This document shows, one piece after another, positions 34,501-41,972 of a stretch of 64,000 bases of DNA. How positions within the stretch are numbered: the first letter of the stretch is position 1; each line of letters begins with the position of its first letter. A program made the translations under genes and the position numbers. Source of the DNA: CAYWEM01 sp964457225 (lineage in GTDB: Bacteria; Acidobacteriota; Aminicenantia; UBA2199); assembly GCA_964457225.1 (NCBI GenBank), contig CAYWEM010000002.1:1-64000 (forward strand), read 5' to 3'. The notes beneath the pieces were generated by a model. It did no database searches, was not told the origin of the DNA, and saw only the letters and a program-made list of their open reading frames with translations.

Positions 34501-34814
34501 TGGTCATGGTGGGAATAGGAGTGAATGACGCCATTGTCAAGGTTTCTTACTGCAATCAACTGATCAGGCAGGAAAAAATGCCCCTGAGAGCCGCGGTGAT
34601 TGAAACTTCAAGGGTGAGATTGCGGCCGATCCTGATGACTTCAATGACCACCATTTGCGGCCTGCTGCCGATGGCCCTGAAAAGCAGCCCGGGATCGGAA
34701 CTGCAAAGGCCGCTGGCCCTGGTGATCATCGGCGGCCTGGTCTTTACCACGGTCATGTCCCTGCTGCTGATTCCGGTTTTATACGAATTCCTTGAAAGCC
34801 GGAGGTCTGAGTGA
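31575..34814 (+). CDS. RND efflux pump, inner-membrane subunit (first copy)
   Basis: The 1079-residue proton-driven pump of the RND superfamily (AcrB/MdtB/CusA-like fold). N-terminal signature RRPIGTFMFYLGVLLLGAISLRQLAVNLLPDLSYP, PN-domain SYPKLSVLTEYVGAGPEEVE and the second-half blocks MAAQFESLMHPFIIMLTVPMG and GIGLMVMVGIGVNDAIVKV are typical. The TM4 motif is GLGMFVDNSIVVLE, with DN where many pumps have DD. An insertion of about 75 residues in the cytoplasmic loop between TM6 and TM7 (about 495-570) is rich in hydrophobic and basic residues. The gene overlaps both neighbours by 4 bases. Substrate is unknown. Confidence 0.93.
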   Translation: MSLTSVCVRRPIGTFMFYLGVLLLGAISLRQLAVNLLPDLSYPKLSVLTEYVGAGPEEVESFVTTPLEAAVSSVSGIRRVNSISREGLSLVTLEFHWGTHMDFALLHTKEKVEETRRFLPEDCGHPIILEWDPGSAPIIISVIEGRDMTRKDLREMADLVIKPRLEQLEGVAAVETAGGDEEEISVEIDPEKIKNLGITISDVVEAIRRNNVSVSGGHIRKDNLLFTLKIEGEVAGPEQIEKLTLSWFPGRQVQVGDVGRAFFKNKIRQGDIRLDGRPVIGLMVYGVPGGNTVAATKAVEKVFSDLLQEFPVISVTLVRQEAEMINSAIGSLQSSLYLGSILAFFVLLLFLQNLRDPLFISTVIPIAVIGTFVLMFFAGVNVNIMSLGGLVLGLGMFVDNSIVVLESIHRHRQLGKSTLEAVITGSRDVAGAITASTLTTISIFLPVIYLYGVTGRLFRDQALTVSFSLLASLFVALSLLPAMAVFRESLRPLAAENFEAEKKSRRHPLSYPILALNWLLTAPFRLLGWSIEKIALGLKLLLAFLVRLVSVPIRLVFKPVFYLFNRFYDAFDLLYHRILEGFLNRKRRAVYLVLALLIAAFGLYSGLKKELLPVPQTAKFEIEAHSSPAYGFTETDRIAAVIENKLSALPGVRQVFAEVGAAFKLAADEEGFSINRMRFIVTCRHSHDRDQVMDAARALLEQSELESYSVFREKNTLSQYLGGGVDNFQLKVFYESLGEGRRAVTEILEVLRLSTNMDDLKANSGSGKPVFQLRFRESVLAGLNVSKRMLAYYINQAVRGEKAGTLQRVQRSLDIFVRVPQSDERELQELLDLPVNVAGRSLYLRDLVELQEMPSIAEIARESQGRYFLISANVPARDLPAVIERSSAALEELQLPVGTRVVFSGEEEERRRAFSHMQQAILLSILLVYMVMAAQFESLMHPFIIMLTVPMGMVGGFLLLFLTGSSLNIISGIGLMVMVGIGVNDAIVKVSYCNQLIRQEKMPLRAAVIETSRVRLRPILMTSMTTICGLLPMALKSSPGSELQRPLALVIIGGLVFTTVMSLLLIPVLYEFLESRRSE

Positions 34815-37800
34815 TCTCCAGGATAGTCGCCCGGCCGGTGCTGGTATCGGTTGTTTTTCTGATAGTTCTTCTGCTGGGCTTTTATTCTTTTCGGAACCTG
34901 CCCATTGAAATGGTACCTGATGAAAGCCTGCCTTCAATAAACATATCCTATTCCTGGAGCGGAGCTTCCCCGGACATGATCCTGCAGAAAATCGTCATGC
35001 CGGTCGAAGAAGCGCTTAGCGTGATGAAGGGAGTGCAGGCCATCAAGAGCAGGGCCAGGGAGAATACCGCCTCACTGGATATCGAATTCCGGCAAAACAC
35101 GGAAATGGACTTCACCCTGGTGGCCATGCGGGAAAGGCTTAACCGCCTGCAGAAGGAATTACCGCCGCAGGTGCAACTGCCCAGGATTCAGTCCCACGTG
35201 CCCGAAGAATTCCGCAAGAAAGCATTTCTTTCAATCGGCGTTTACGGGGATCAGTCTGTTTTCGCCCTGCGCAACCAGGTTGAACGGGATGTATTGCCGT
35301 ATTTACGCTCACAGCCCGGGGTGGAAAGCGTGGACCTGTTGGGCGGAGTGCCGCCGGAAATAAAGATCACCGTCGACCTGGACCGCATGCGGCAGCTGGG
35401 ATTGCCCATGAGCCTGATCAGGAGCCGGCTCAATGAAAACTTTTTCACCGTCAATTCGATTTCTCTGCGGGACCAGGGCCGTGAATTACTGCTGGTCCTT
35501 TCAGCCGCACCGGAAGACCTCTCTGACGTCAGCTCGATAATCCTGACCCGGATCGGCAATAAAAACCTGCGCCTGGATGACCTGGCCCAGGTGACTTATG
35601 GTTTTGAGGAATTGCGTAATGAGGTGCGCTTCCAGGGCAACCCGATCATCAATTTGGATGTTTACAAGGAGAAGGATACCGGCTCGATGGCATTTGCCAG
35701 GCTGATCAAGGAAAAACTGGCTCAGATAGCGGATCGACTGGGCGGTAAAATTGAATTCGTGATCGCCCATGACGAGAGCCGGGACCTGGCTGAAAAAATC
35801 CGCCGGCTGGTTTACCTGGCCGTTTTCATCCTGATAATCATTTTTGTCATTCTGGTCCTGATCATCAACGATTTAAGATCAACGCTGATAGTATTCTCTT
35901 CGGTGTTTTTTTCTGTTTTTTTCACATTTACCGTTGTTTATCTGACCGGACTGCCGCTCAACATCCTGACCTTATCCGGGCTGGCGCTGGGGTTCGGTCT
36001 TTTCGTCGACAATGCAGTGGTGGTATTTGACAGTGTGCTCAGAATGAGGGAGCAGGGTTGCGGAGAAAGGGAGGCGGCCGTGCAGGGGGCGGCCAGGGTG
36101 TTTCTGCCGGTGCTGACCTCAACCCTGACCACTATCGTGGTTTTCTTTTCCTTCGCCTATTTCCAGGGACGCCTGAGGCTCTATTACCTGCCGCTGGCTT
36201 ACGTGATAACCGTGGCCCTGCTTTCATCGGTGCTGGTGGCTTTTACCCTGATTCCCTCGCTGAGTTCCCGGCTGCCGCTGCGTGTCAGAAAGACCGAAAA
36301 GCAAACTGCGGGCCGCAGCGGACGATTTTTCTCCTTCCTGTGCCGTTACCCTCTGCTGTTGCTGGTACCGCTTTTTCTCTTTTCCTGGTTTACCTGGCTG
36401 GAATTCGATGACAAGGTGTCTTTCGGGCGGTTTTTTGCCTGGGAAGACCGCCAGGAACTGCGAGTCGGTCTCCAGTTTCCCCGCGGTTTTGATTTCGAGG
36501 AAGCCAGGAAAACGATCATGTTATTCGAGCAACAGGTCATGGCTCGCCCGGTGCCCAAGACAGTACAGTCAAGGATTTTTTCTGAAAGAGCCATGCTCAG
36601 CATCACCTTTCCGCCGGAAATCGAGTATTCCCACCATCCCTATGCCATGAAACAGGAATTGATCTCCATCGCCACCAACCTGGCGGGGATAGGGGCCTGG
36701 GTTACCGGCTTCGGCCGGGAAGACAATTATTACGTTTCATTTCTGGGTGACCGTTCCTTTTATCCCTATTCCATCAGATTCAAGGCCTTCAATTACGAGA
36801 AAATGCGGGATTACCTGAATGATTTCGTCACTTACCTGAAGGGCAACCGCAGGGTATTGCAGGTGGAAATCGACACTGACCCTGATTTTTTCTTTTCGTC
36901 CAATGAAAAATACTTTGCCCTGCGGCCCGACCAGGAGAAAATGAAGAAATACAACCTGCAGACCGACACCCTGGTGCCCCTGCTTCATTCTCTTCTGCCC
37001 CAGAGAAACAGAAGCAACAGAATGCGACTGCAGGAAAGGGACATGTACGTTGAAATCAAGGCCGAGGACATCGAAGATCTGGATTTACCGGAAATCATGG
37101 AAACCAGTTTAAAAACTCCCCAGGGAATTCCCTTCCGCCTGCAGGACCTGGCTTCGGTAGAGGAAGTTCAGATGAAAAGCGGGATCGCCAGGGAAAACCA
37201 GGAATTCATCGCCGCGGTTCGCTGGGACTATGCGGGTTCCCCCAGGGCCGGAGAACGTTTTTTCAATGCCGTGTACGACAATCTGACCGTTCCGCCCGGT
37301 TTTACTTTCGGCCAGGAAGAGCGACGTTTCATGATGACCGTCCAGGAGAAAACACAATTACACCTGGCCATAGCCCTGGCTCTTTTACTGGTCTACCTGT
37401 TTCTGGGCATGCTCTATGAAAGCATCGTTCAACCTCTGCTGATAATGATATCCATCCCCCTGGGCCTGATAGGAGTGGCCTGGGCCTTTATTTTCAGCGG
37501 CACCGCCTTTGATTCTTCTGCTTACATCGGGGTGATTCTGCTGAGCGGCATCGTGGTCAACAACGCCATTCTGCTGATCGACAACCTCAATCGCCACCTG
37601 GCCGAGGGGGACGATCTGTTCACCGCTCTGAGCCTTGGCGTCAGGGAAAGGATCAGGCCTATTTTAATGACAACGTCCACCACGGTCATGGGCATGCTGC
37701 CCCTGGTGATCTTCCGCAAAGCCGGGACGGCAGATATCTGGTCTTCACTCGCCCTTTGCATAGTCGGGGGATTAAGCGTTTCAGCCGTCTTGATAATGCT

Positions 37801-37882
37801 GGTCCTGCCCCTGGCTTATTATTTCCTGTACCGGCTGGGCAGGAAACTCAGCGCTCAAGGCAGTTCCAGAAAAACGCCGTAA
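34811..37882 (+). CDS. RND efflux pump, inner-membrane subunit (second copy)
   Basis: A 1023-residue RND pump. It starts ISRIVARPVLVSVVFLIVLLLGFYSF and has the YSWSGASPDMILQKIVMPVEEAL block, TM4 motif GFGLFVDNAVVVFDSV and C-terminal block GVILLSGIVVNNAILLIDNLNRH with IRPILMTTSTTVMGMLPLV. It is diverged from the first copy, so the two are not a recent duplication. Together they may form a mixed trimer, as MdtB and MdtC do, with the adaptor encoded upstream. No TolC-like outer-membrane channel is in the operon. It is followed by a weak terminator. Confidence 0.93.
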   Translation: MISRIVARPVLVSVVFLIVLLLGFYSFRNLPIEMVPDESLPSINISYSWSGASPDMILQKIVMPVEEALSVMKGVQAIKSRARENTASLDIEFRQNTEMDFTLVAMRERLNRLQKELPPQVQLPRIQSHVPEEFRKKAFLSIGVYGDQSVFALRNQVERDVLPYLRSQPGVESVDLLGGVPPEIKITVDLDRMRQLGLPMSLIRSRLNENFFTVNSISLRDQGRELLLVLSAAPEDLSDVSSIILTRIGNKNLRLDDLAQVTYGFEELRNEVRFQGNPIINLDVYKEKDTGSMAFARLIKEKLAQIADRLGGKIEFVIAHDESRDLAEKIRRLVYLAVFILIIIFVILVLIINDLRSTLIVFSSVFFSVFFTFTVVYLTGLPLNILTLSGLALGFGLFVDNAVVVFDSVLRMREQGCGEREAAVQGAARVFLPVLTSTLTTIVVFFSFAYFQGRLRLYYLPLAYVITVALLSSVLVAFTLIPSLSSRLPLRVRKTEKQTAGRSGRFFSFLCRYPLLLLVPLFLFSWFTWLEFDDKVSFGRFFAWEDRQELRVGLQFPRGFDFEEARKTIMLFEQQVMARPVPKTVQSRIFSERAMLSITFPPEIEYSHHPYAMKQELISIATNLAGIGAWVTGFGREDNYYVSFLGDRSFYPYSIRFKAFNYEKMRDYLNDFVTYLKGNRRVLQVEIDTDPDFFFSSNEKYFALRPDQEKMKKYNLQTDTLVPLLHSLLPQRNRSNRMRLQERDMYVEIKAEDIEDLDLPEIMETSLKTPQGIPFRLQDLASVEEVQMKSGIARENQEFIAAVRWDYAGSPRAGERFFNAVYDNLTVPPGFTFGQEERRFMMTVQEKTQLHLAIALALLLVYLFLGMLYESIVQPLLIMISIPLGLIGVAWAFIFSGTAFDSSAYIGVILLSGIVVNNAILLIDNLNRHLAEGDDLFTALSLGVRERIRPILMTTSTTVMGMLPLVIFRKAGTADIWSSLALCIVGGLSVSAVLIMLVLPLAYYFLYRLGRKLSAQGSSRKTP

Positions 37883-37893
37883 ATCGTTTTTTT
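37870..37893 (+). terminator. Weak terminator of the RND operon
   Basis: Arms AAAAACG (37870-37876) and CGTTTTT (37885-37891) form a 7-base stem with an 8-base loop, followed by a short T-run. It overlaps the last codons of the pump gene. Confidence 0.4.
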
Positions 37894-38010
37894 GCAAATT
37901 GAACCCGTTTTATCGATATTGGCGAATTTATCTCTTTAAAAAGCCTGCATGGGTTGGATAACAATCAGTTGTTTCATTTCGAAAAATTGTTGTTATATTA
38001 CAGCAAAGTG

Positions 38011-38041
38011 TTGAAATATCAGTTGTAATCAATTATAATTG
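38011..38041 (+). promoter_or_regulatory. Promoter and palindrome upstream of the Fis-like gene
   Basis: TTGAAA (38011-38016), a 17-base spacer and TATAAT (38034-38039). The -10 box is inside a perfect 12-base palindrome, CAATTATAATTG (38030-38041), in a strongly AT-rich stretch, a plausible autoregulatory site. A 7-codon ORF starts at ATG 38048, 8 bases after the -10. Confidence 0.6.
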
Positions 38042-38100
38042 CTTTACATGAGAAGAAGAGAAATTTGGTAAACTGTTTTTCAAAAGAAGAGGAGGTGCTT

Positions 38101-38493
38101 ATGAAGAAAAAAAGAGAAACCTATTGGGATTTCACTCCGGGGAATTACCTGAATCGCTTCCTGATCAGGAAGCCGGGCGGCCGTCACATTGATCCTGAAG
38201 TGCAGTTGCAGAACATCGACAAGGCTCAGCAGAAAATCGCCAACGCTTACTTCAAGCTCTGTTTCACAAAAAAAGGCATGCCCCTGAAGAATTTCATGGA
38301 CAACCTGGAAAAGTACATTCTGGTCGACATGCTGACCGCAACCCAGGGCAACCAGAAGGCTGCGGCCGCAATTCTGCGTATTAAACCTACCACGCTTCAT
38401 GAAAAGATGCGCAAATACGGAATCAAATCATCGGACATCAAGAACCTTGAAATGGTAGATTTTGGTTCCATATTAAACGAAGAAGAAGCTTAA
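38101..38493 (+). CDS. Fis-type helix-turn-helix regulator
   Basis: A 130-residue protein ending in a Fis-type DNA-binding domain: MDNLEKYILVDMLTATQGNQKAAAAILRIKPTTLHEKMRKYGI, matching the C-terminal HTH of NtrC regulators and Fis. There is no AAA or receiver domain. The N-terminal 70 residues are basic and of unknown fold. It may be a nucleoid protein or a lone regulator. I chose the ATG at 38101 after AGGAGG, not the in-frame codons from 38065. A strong promoter and a strong terminator enclose it as a single-gene unit. Confidence 0.87.
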   Translation: MKKKRETYWDFTPGNYLNRFLIRKPGGRHIDPEVQLQNIDKAQQKIANAYFKLCFTKKGMPLKNFMDNLEKYILVDMLTATQGNQKAAAAILRIKPTTLHEKMRKYGIKSSDIKNLEMVDFGSILNEEEA

Positions 38494-38521
38494 GCGCTCA
38501 GATCGAATTAAAATCAATTCC

Positions 38522-38562
38522 GCCCGGGCCTTATACTGAAAACGGCCCGGGCTTTTTTTTTT
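38522..38562 (+). terminator. Strong intrinsic terminator after the Fis-like gene
   Basis: A perfect 9-base GC-rich stem GCCCGGGCC (38522-38530) and GGCCCGGGC (38544-38552) with a 13-base loop, followed by 10 T residues (38553-38562). Confidence 0.93.
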
Positions 38563-38781
38563 AGTCTGAATCGAAAACTAAAAAAAAACCAGATCCCTTC
38601 GGCAACCCTCCACCAAGTTTCTGTGGAAATCTCCCCCTTGGGGATTTAGGATGCACAGCCAACAAGCATTGACTTGATTTGCACAGTTATCAAATGCCAT
38701 AAGCGCCTATAATAAAATAAAATCAATGAGTTAAATTGATTAATGACCGGATGTCTGTCTTTATCGGGCCTTTGGCATGAT
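38563..38781. other. Intergenic region with hairpins, no gene seen
   Basis: The gap between the Fis-like gene and the DUF89 gene (38494-38884) holds the terminator and, further on, the DUF89 promoter and mini-ORF. In between I see an A/T inverted repeat (arms AGT/ACT flanked by T and A runs near 38555-38592), a GC hairpin around CTCCCC/GGGGA near 38630-38645, a TATAAT at 38708-38713 with no good -35 box, and an inverted repeat AATCAAT/ATTGATT (38721-38741). No known RNA family was recognised. Confidence 0.4.
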
Positions 38782-38810
38782 TTGCATTCAGGCCTTCCCT
38801 GGAATAAAAT
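38782..38810 (+). promoter_or_regulatory. Promoter-like site before the DUF89 mini-ORF
   Basis: TTGCAT (38782-38787), a 17-base spacer and TAAAAT (38805-38810), with an ATG exactly 6 bases downstream at 38817. The -35 box is weak. Confidence 0.4.
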
Positions 38811-38816
38811 CTGCTG

Positions 38817-38888
38817 ATGACAAGAGCAAGAATACCGGGCGCTTTTCCAGTCATTGATAAGGCCCGTCCCGCAGGTGCCGCGGGATGA
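38817..38888 (+). CDS. Possible leaderless mini-ORF coupled to the DUF89 gene
   Basis: A 23-codon ORF starting MTRARIPGAFPVIDK. Its ATG is 6 bases after a -10 box and its TGA overlaps the DUF89 start codon (ATGA). The DUF89 gene has no clear ribosome binding site of its own, so restart by a terminating ribosome would explain its translation. No homologue is recognised. Confidence 0.4.
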   Translation: MTRARIPGAFPVIDKARPAGAAG

Positions 38889-39790
38889 AAATGAATCCGC
38901 GCTGTATGCCTTGTATTCTCAGCCAGATCCTGCGCTCAGCCGCAGAGCTCAATCTTTCCCCGCGAGAATCCTCTTTTCTTTTACGCCGTGCTCTAACGGC
39001 ATTCGCCCGGCTTGATCCGGCCGACATCAGGCACAGTGCTCCCCGGATGGCCCGCCGGCTTTTCGCTCCGATCGCGAGATTCAGACCCGGTGTCGATCCA
39101 TTCAGGGAAATAAAAACAGCCCAGAATCAAATGGTTTTACAGCACCTGGAATGGTTCCGCTCCCTGCTGAGACAGGACAAGGATCCCCTGGCCAAGGCCC
39201 TGCAGCTGGCCTTACTTGGAAATGCCATAGATCTGGGGGCCGCCAGGGAGTTTTCCAGGGAAGACGTTTTTCAGGGTGCCTTGCGCAGGTGGCGGGCGCC
39301 GTTTGCCTATAAACGATTTCGTCGGCTGCTGGCCGGTTCGCGTAAACTGCTTTACATTGCGGACAATGCCGGAGAGGCTGTTTTCGATGCACTTTTCATA
39401 GAAGAGATAAAAAAATTCAACCCGGAAATTGAAGTCATCGTAGCGGTCAGGTCTCAACCGGTGGCCAATGACGTTACTCTGACCGAAGCCGTCCAGGCCG
39501 GTCTCGGTGAACATGCCCGGATAATTGAAAGCGGCTCGAACCTGGCCGGCATTGAATTCTCCGGTACCACTTCGGTTTTTCGCCGGTCTTATCGGGAATC
39601 AGGCCTGATTCTGGCCAAGGGGCAGGGTAACTTCGAAACCATGGAGGAAGAGGCTGACGGCCGGGTGTATTTTGCCTTCATGGTTAAATGTGACGTAGTG
39701 GGCGATTACCTGGGCCGGCGAACCGGAGAACTGGTTTTCGCCGGCCCAGATAAAGGATTGTTTCGCAAAAACAAAGAGGAGAAAACATGA
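38885..39790 (+). CDS. DUF89/ARMT1-like family protein (metal-dependent phosphatase)
   Basis: A 301-residue protein of the DUF89 family, whose studied members are metal-dependent phosphatases acting on damaged or side-product sugar phosphates. The N-terminal CMPCILSQILR holds the CxxC pair of subfamily I, and the active-site blocks are LYIADNAGEAVFDALF, AVRSQPVANDVT and ILAKGQGNFETMEE. Length is normal. Starts at ATG 38885 or 38891 are both possible; neither has a Shine-Dalgarno sequence, and 38885 overlaps the stop of a mini-ORF. It is followed, with a 4-base overlap, by a membrane acyltransferase-like gene. Confidence 0.88.
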   Translation: MKMNPRCMPCILSQILRSAAELNLSPRESSFLLRRALTAFARLDPADIRHSAPRMARRLFAPIARFRPGVDPFREIKTAQNQMVLQHLEWFRSLLRQDKDPLAKALQLALLGNAIDLGAAREFSREDVFQGALRRWRAPFAYKRFRRLLAGSRKLLYIADNAGEAVFDALFIEEIKKFNPEIEVIVAVRSQPVANDVTLTEAVQAGLGEHARIIESGSNLAGIEFSGTTSVFRRSYRESGLILAKGQGNFETMEEEADGRVYFAFMVKCDVVGDYLGRRTGELVFAGPDKGLFRKNKEEKT

Positions 39791-40869
39791 ACCAAGCTCC
39801 GGCCGGGCGCATAACAGCAGTCGATTTCTGCAAGTTCCTGGTGCTCTTCCTGATGGTGCAGGGGCATTTGTTCCGGGCTTACCTTGATCCCGGGTTCAAG
39901 CAGGCGAAATGGTTCTTTTACCATGAGCTCGTTCATGGCTGGGTCGCCCCGGCTTTTCTGTTCATGGCGGGATTTGTCGCCTACCTGGCTCATTTCCGCC
40001 GCCACGATCAGACTTCATTGCTTTCCTGGGTTGCCCTGAAGCGACTGGGCCGAATACTCTTTTTATTGGTACTCGGATACTGGCTGCACCTGCCCTTTTT
40101 TTCCCTGAAAAAATCATTGGCTTACCTTCAGGCCGGAAAGGGTGATTCCTTTTTCCAGGTGAACATACTGCAATGTATTGCCGTATCCCTGCTCGTTTTT
40201 ACGTTGCTGGCCCGGCTGATCAGGGGCAAGACCCTGCTGGTGGCGGTTTCGGCGCTCCTGGCCCTGTTTTTCTTTATCGGCCGGCCCTGGATCGGAAGCA
40301 TTGAGGTGAACCGCCTGGTCGATGCTTATTTCAACCCCGGACTTTCCTATTTCCCCCTTTTTCCCTGGGCCGGATTTCTCTTCTGCGGAGTCGCGGCCGC
40401 CTGGTTTCACGAAAAAATGACCAGGTCTTTTTTCCTGTTCACGACAGTGGGCGGCTTGTTGCTGATACTTCCTCTGCTGGCGGAAAAAAACTGGTCAGCC
40501 GGAGTGATGACCGCGTCAAGGCTGGGCGGAATTCTGTTACTGTTTTCTATTTCATCCGTACTGTCAATGATCTCGACCCGCAGAATAAGTGATTTCATTT
40601 CCGCGGTGGCCGCGGAATCTCTCTTCATTTACGTGTCCCACCTGCTTGTCATTTTCGGTTTTTTCATGCACCCTGGTTTGCGCCCCCATTTCAGCCAGTC
40701 CCTGAATCCGCTCGAGGCGCTCAGCCTGTTCCTGCTTCTGGAAACCGTGATACTGCTTGTTGCCTGGGTTTACCACCTGGTGAAAACGAGGCACCCGGTT
40801 TTGTGGCGCCTGGCCTTCATGCTGAGTTGGGCCGTTTTCCTGTGGCGTTTCATCGTCCGTCCCTACTGA
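39787..40869 (+). CDS. Membrane acyltransferase-like protein (HGSNAT/DUF1624 type)
   Basis: A 360-residue integral membrane protein with about ten membrane segments. The opening RITAVDFCKFLVLFLMVQGHLFRAYL followed by GWVAPAFLFMAGFVAYL matches the heparan-alpha-glucosaminide N-acetyltransferase catalytic-domain/DUF1624 group, which includes proteins that acetylate cell-envelope sugars using acetyl-CoA. The histidine in VQGHLF is the likely catalytic position. Segments continue with LAVLGYWLHLPFF-like and ESLFIYVSHLLVIFGFFMH stretches. The acceptor is unknown. It overlaps the DUF89 gene by 4 bases and so shares its transcript. Confidence 0.75.
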   Translation: MNQAPAGRITAVDFCKFLVLFLMVQGHLFRAYLDPGFKQAKWFFYHELVHGWVAPAFLFMAGFVAYLAHFRRHDQTSLLSWVALKRLGRILFLLVLGYWLHLPFFSLKKSLAYLQAGKGDSFFQVNILQCIAVSLLVFTLLARLIRGKTLLVAVSALLALFFFIGRPWIGSIEVNRLVDAYFNPGLSYFPLFPWAGFLFCGVAAAWFHEKMTRSFFLFTTVGGLLLILPLLAEKNWSAGVMTASRLGGILLLFSISSVLSMISTRRISDFISAVAAESLFIYVSHLLVIFGFFMHPGLRPHFSQSLNPLEALSLFLLLETVILLVAWVYHLVKTRHPVLWRLAFMLSWAVFLWRFIVRPY

Positions 40870-40916
40870 ATGATCGGGCAACAGGATCAAGACTTGAGTT
40901 GTTGCGGCCGTAAACC

Positions 40917-40945
40917 TTTAAATTGTCCCCCAATCGTGCTATCAT
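40917..40945 (+). promoter_or_regulatory. Promoter of the DUF362-larB operon
   Basis: TTTAAA (40917-40922), a 17-base spacer and TATCAT (40940-40945). The ATG at 40959 follows after 13 bases without a Shine-Dalgarno sequence, so the leader would be very short. Confidence 0.45.
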
Positions 40946-40958
40946 AAAGCATTCAAAA

Positions 40959-41939
40959 ATGGACAATCAGGCCGATACAAATATCGCTGCAGAAAAGAAA
41001 AACGTTGCCCCGGCCAGGCCGGTGGCCGTGATCAAGGAAACCAGGCAGAGCGCTTTTATCAGGCGCATAATGGACCTCATCGCTCCGCATATATCCTTAA
41101 AATCCAGTGACAAGGTGGCCATTAAAATCAATCTGTCCGGATCGCGGGAAATATACGCCAACACCCATTACGAAACCGTGGCCGCCCTGATTCAATACCT
41201 GCAGGAAAACCTGGCGATCAAAGACATCACGGTTGTGGAAGGATCCGATGGAGCTTACTTTTCCGGAAAGACCACCTGGGATATATTTTACAAGTTTCGT
41301 TACAAGGAAGTCGAGCTGATGGGGGCCAAGCTGGCCAATCTCGATGAATTGCCCCATAACCGTATGCTTACCGTCAAAACCCTGCGGGGAAACCAGGAAA
41401 TTTCCCTGGCCGAGTTCCCCTGCGATTACCTGATCTCCCTGATTCCGCCCAAAACCCACAACATCCTGCCTGTTTTCCTTTCCATACCCAACCTGATCGG
41501 TTTCGTCAAGGCTGAACAGCGGGTTTTCATGTTCGGAGCAGGCAGCGCTGAAATGAAGAAGATCAATTACTTTCAGAACGAGAAATACTTCGACCTGATC
41601 CACTGCACCAATCGCAATTTTGTCGAGCTGGCCAAGCTGATATCTCCTTCCCTGACCTTGATTGACGGCATATACGGCATGGAAGGCAAGGGACCGATCA
41701 AGGGAAGTCCTGTTTTCCACGGTTTTTCAGTGGCCTCGGAGGATGCTTTTCTGGCTGATGCCATGACCGCGCATATAATGGGATTTCCTCCCGGGGAAAT
41801 ACCGTACCTGGTCATGGCCGAAGAAGATGGGCTGGGCCGGATTTCCCTGAGCCCGAGCATCGGGGTCGATCCCAATTACGCCCGCTTCCCCTACAGGCCT
41901 CACCCCCTTTATCACCGGCAGAAAAAGTGGCGGCGTTGA
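40959..41939 (+). CDS. DUF362 domain protein
   Basis: A protein of about 326 residues that matches DUF362: SSDKVAIKINLSGSREIYANTHYETVAALIQYL, ITVVEGSDGAYFSGKTTWDIF, CDYLISLIPPKTHNILPVFLSIPNLIGFV and a C-terminal PLTLIDGIYGMEGKGPIKG-type block (here SLTLIDGIYGMEGKG). Many DUF362 proteins also carry ferredoxin domains, but this one has none. Function is unknown. I prefer ATG 40959; a TTG at 40923 is in frame but lies inside the promoter. It is 33 bases upstream of larB and probably co-transcribed with it. Confidence 0.82.
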   Translation: MDNQADTNIAAEKKNVAPARPVAVIKETRQSAFIRRIMDLIAPHISLKSSDKVAIKINLSGSREIYANTHYETVAALIQYLQENLAIKDITVVEGSDGAYFSGKTTWDIFYKFRYKEVELMGAKLANLDELPHNRMLTVKTLRGNQEISLAEFPCDYLISLIPPKTHNILPVFLSIPNLIGFVKAEQRVFMFGAGSAEMKKINYFQNEKYFDLIHCTNRNFVELAKLISPSLTLIDGIYGMEGKGPIKGSPVFHGFSVASEDAFLADAMTAHIMGFPPGEIPYLVMAEEDGLGRISLSPSIGVDPNYARFPYRPHPLYHRQKKWRR

Positions 41940-41972
41940 ATTATTTTTCCTGAAAAAAGCCCGGAGGAACTT

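Noticed and set aside
38708..38713. TATAAT as a promoter for the DUF89 gene
   Set aside because: No acceptable -35 box at 16-18 bases, and the next ATG opens a two-codon ORF. The site at 38782-38810 fits better.
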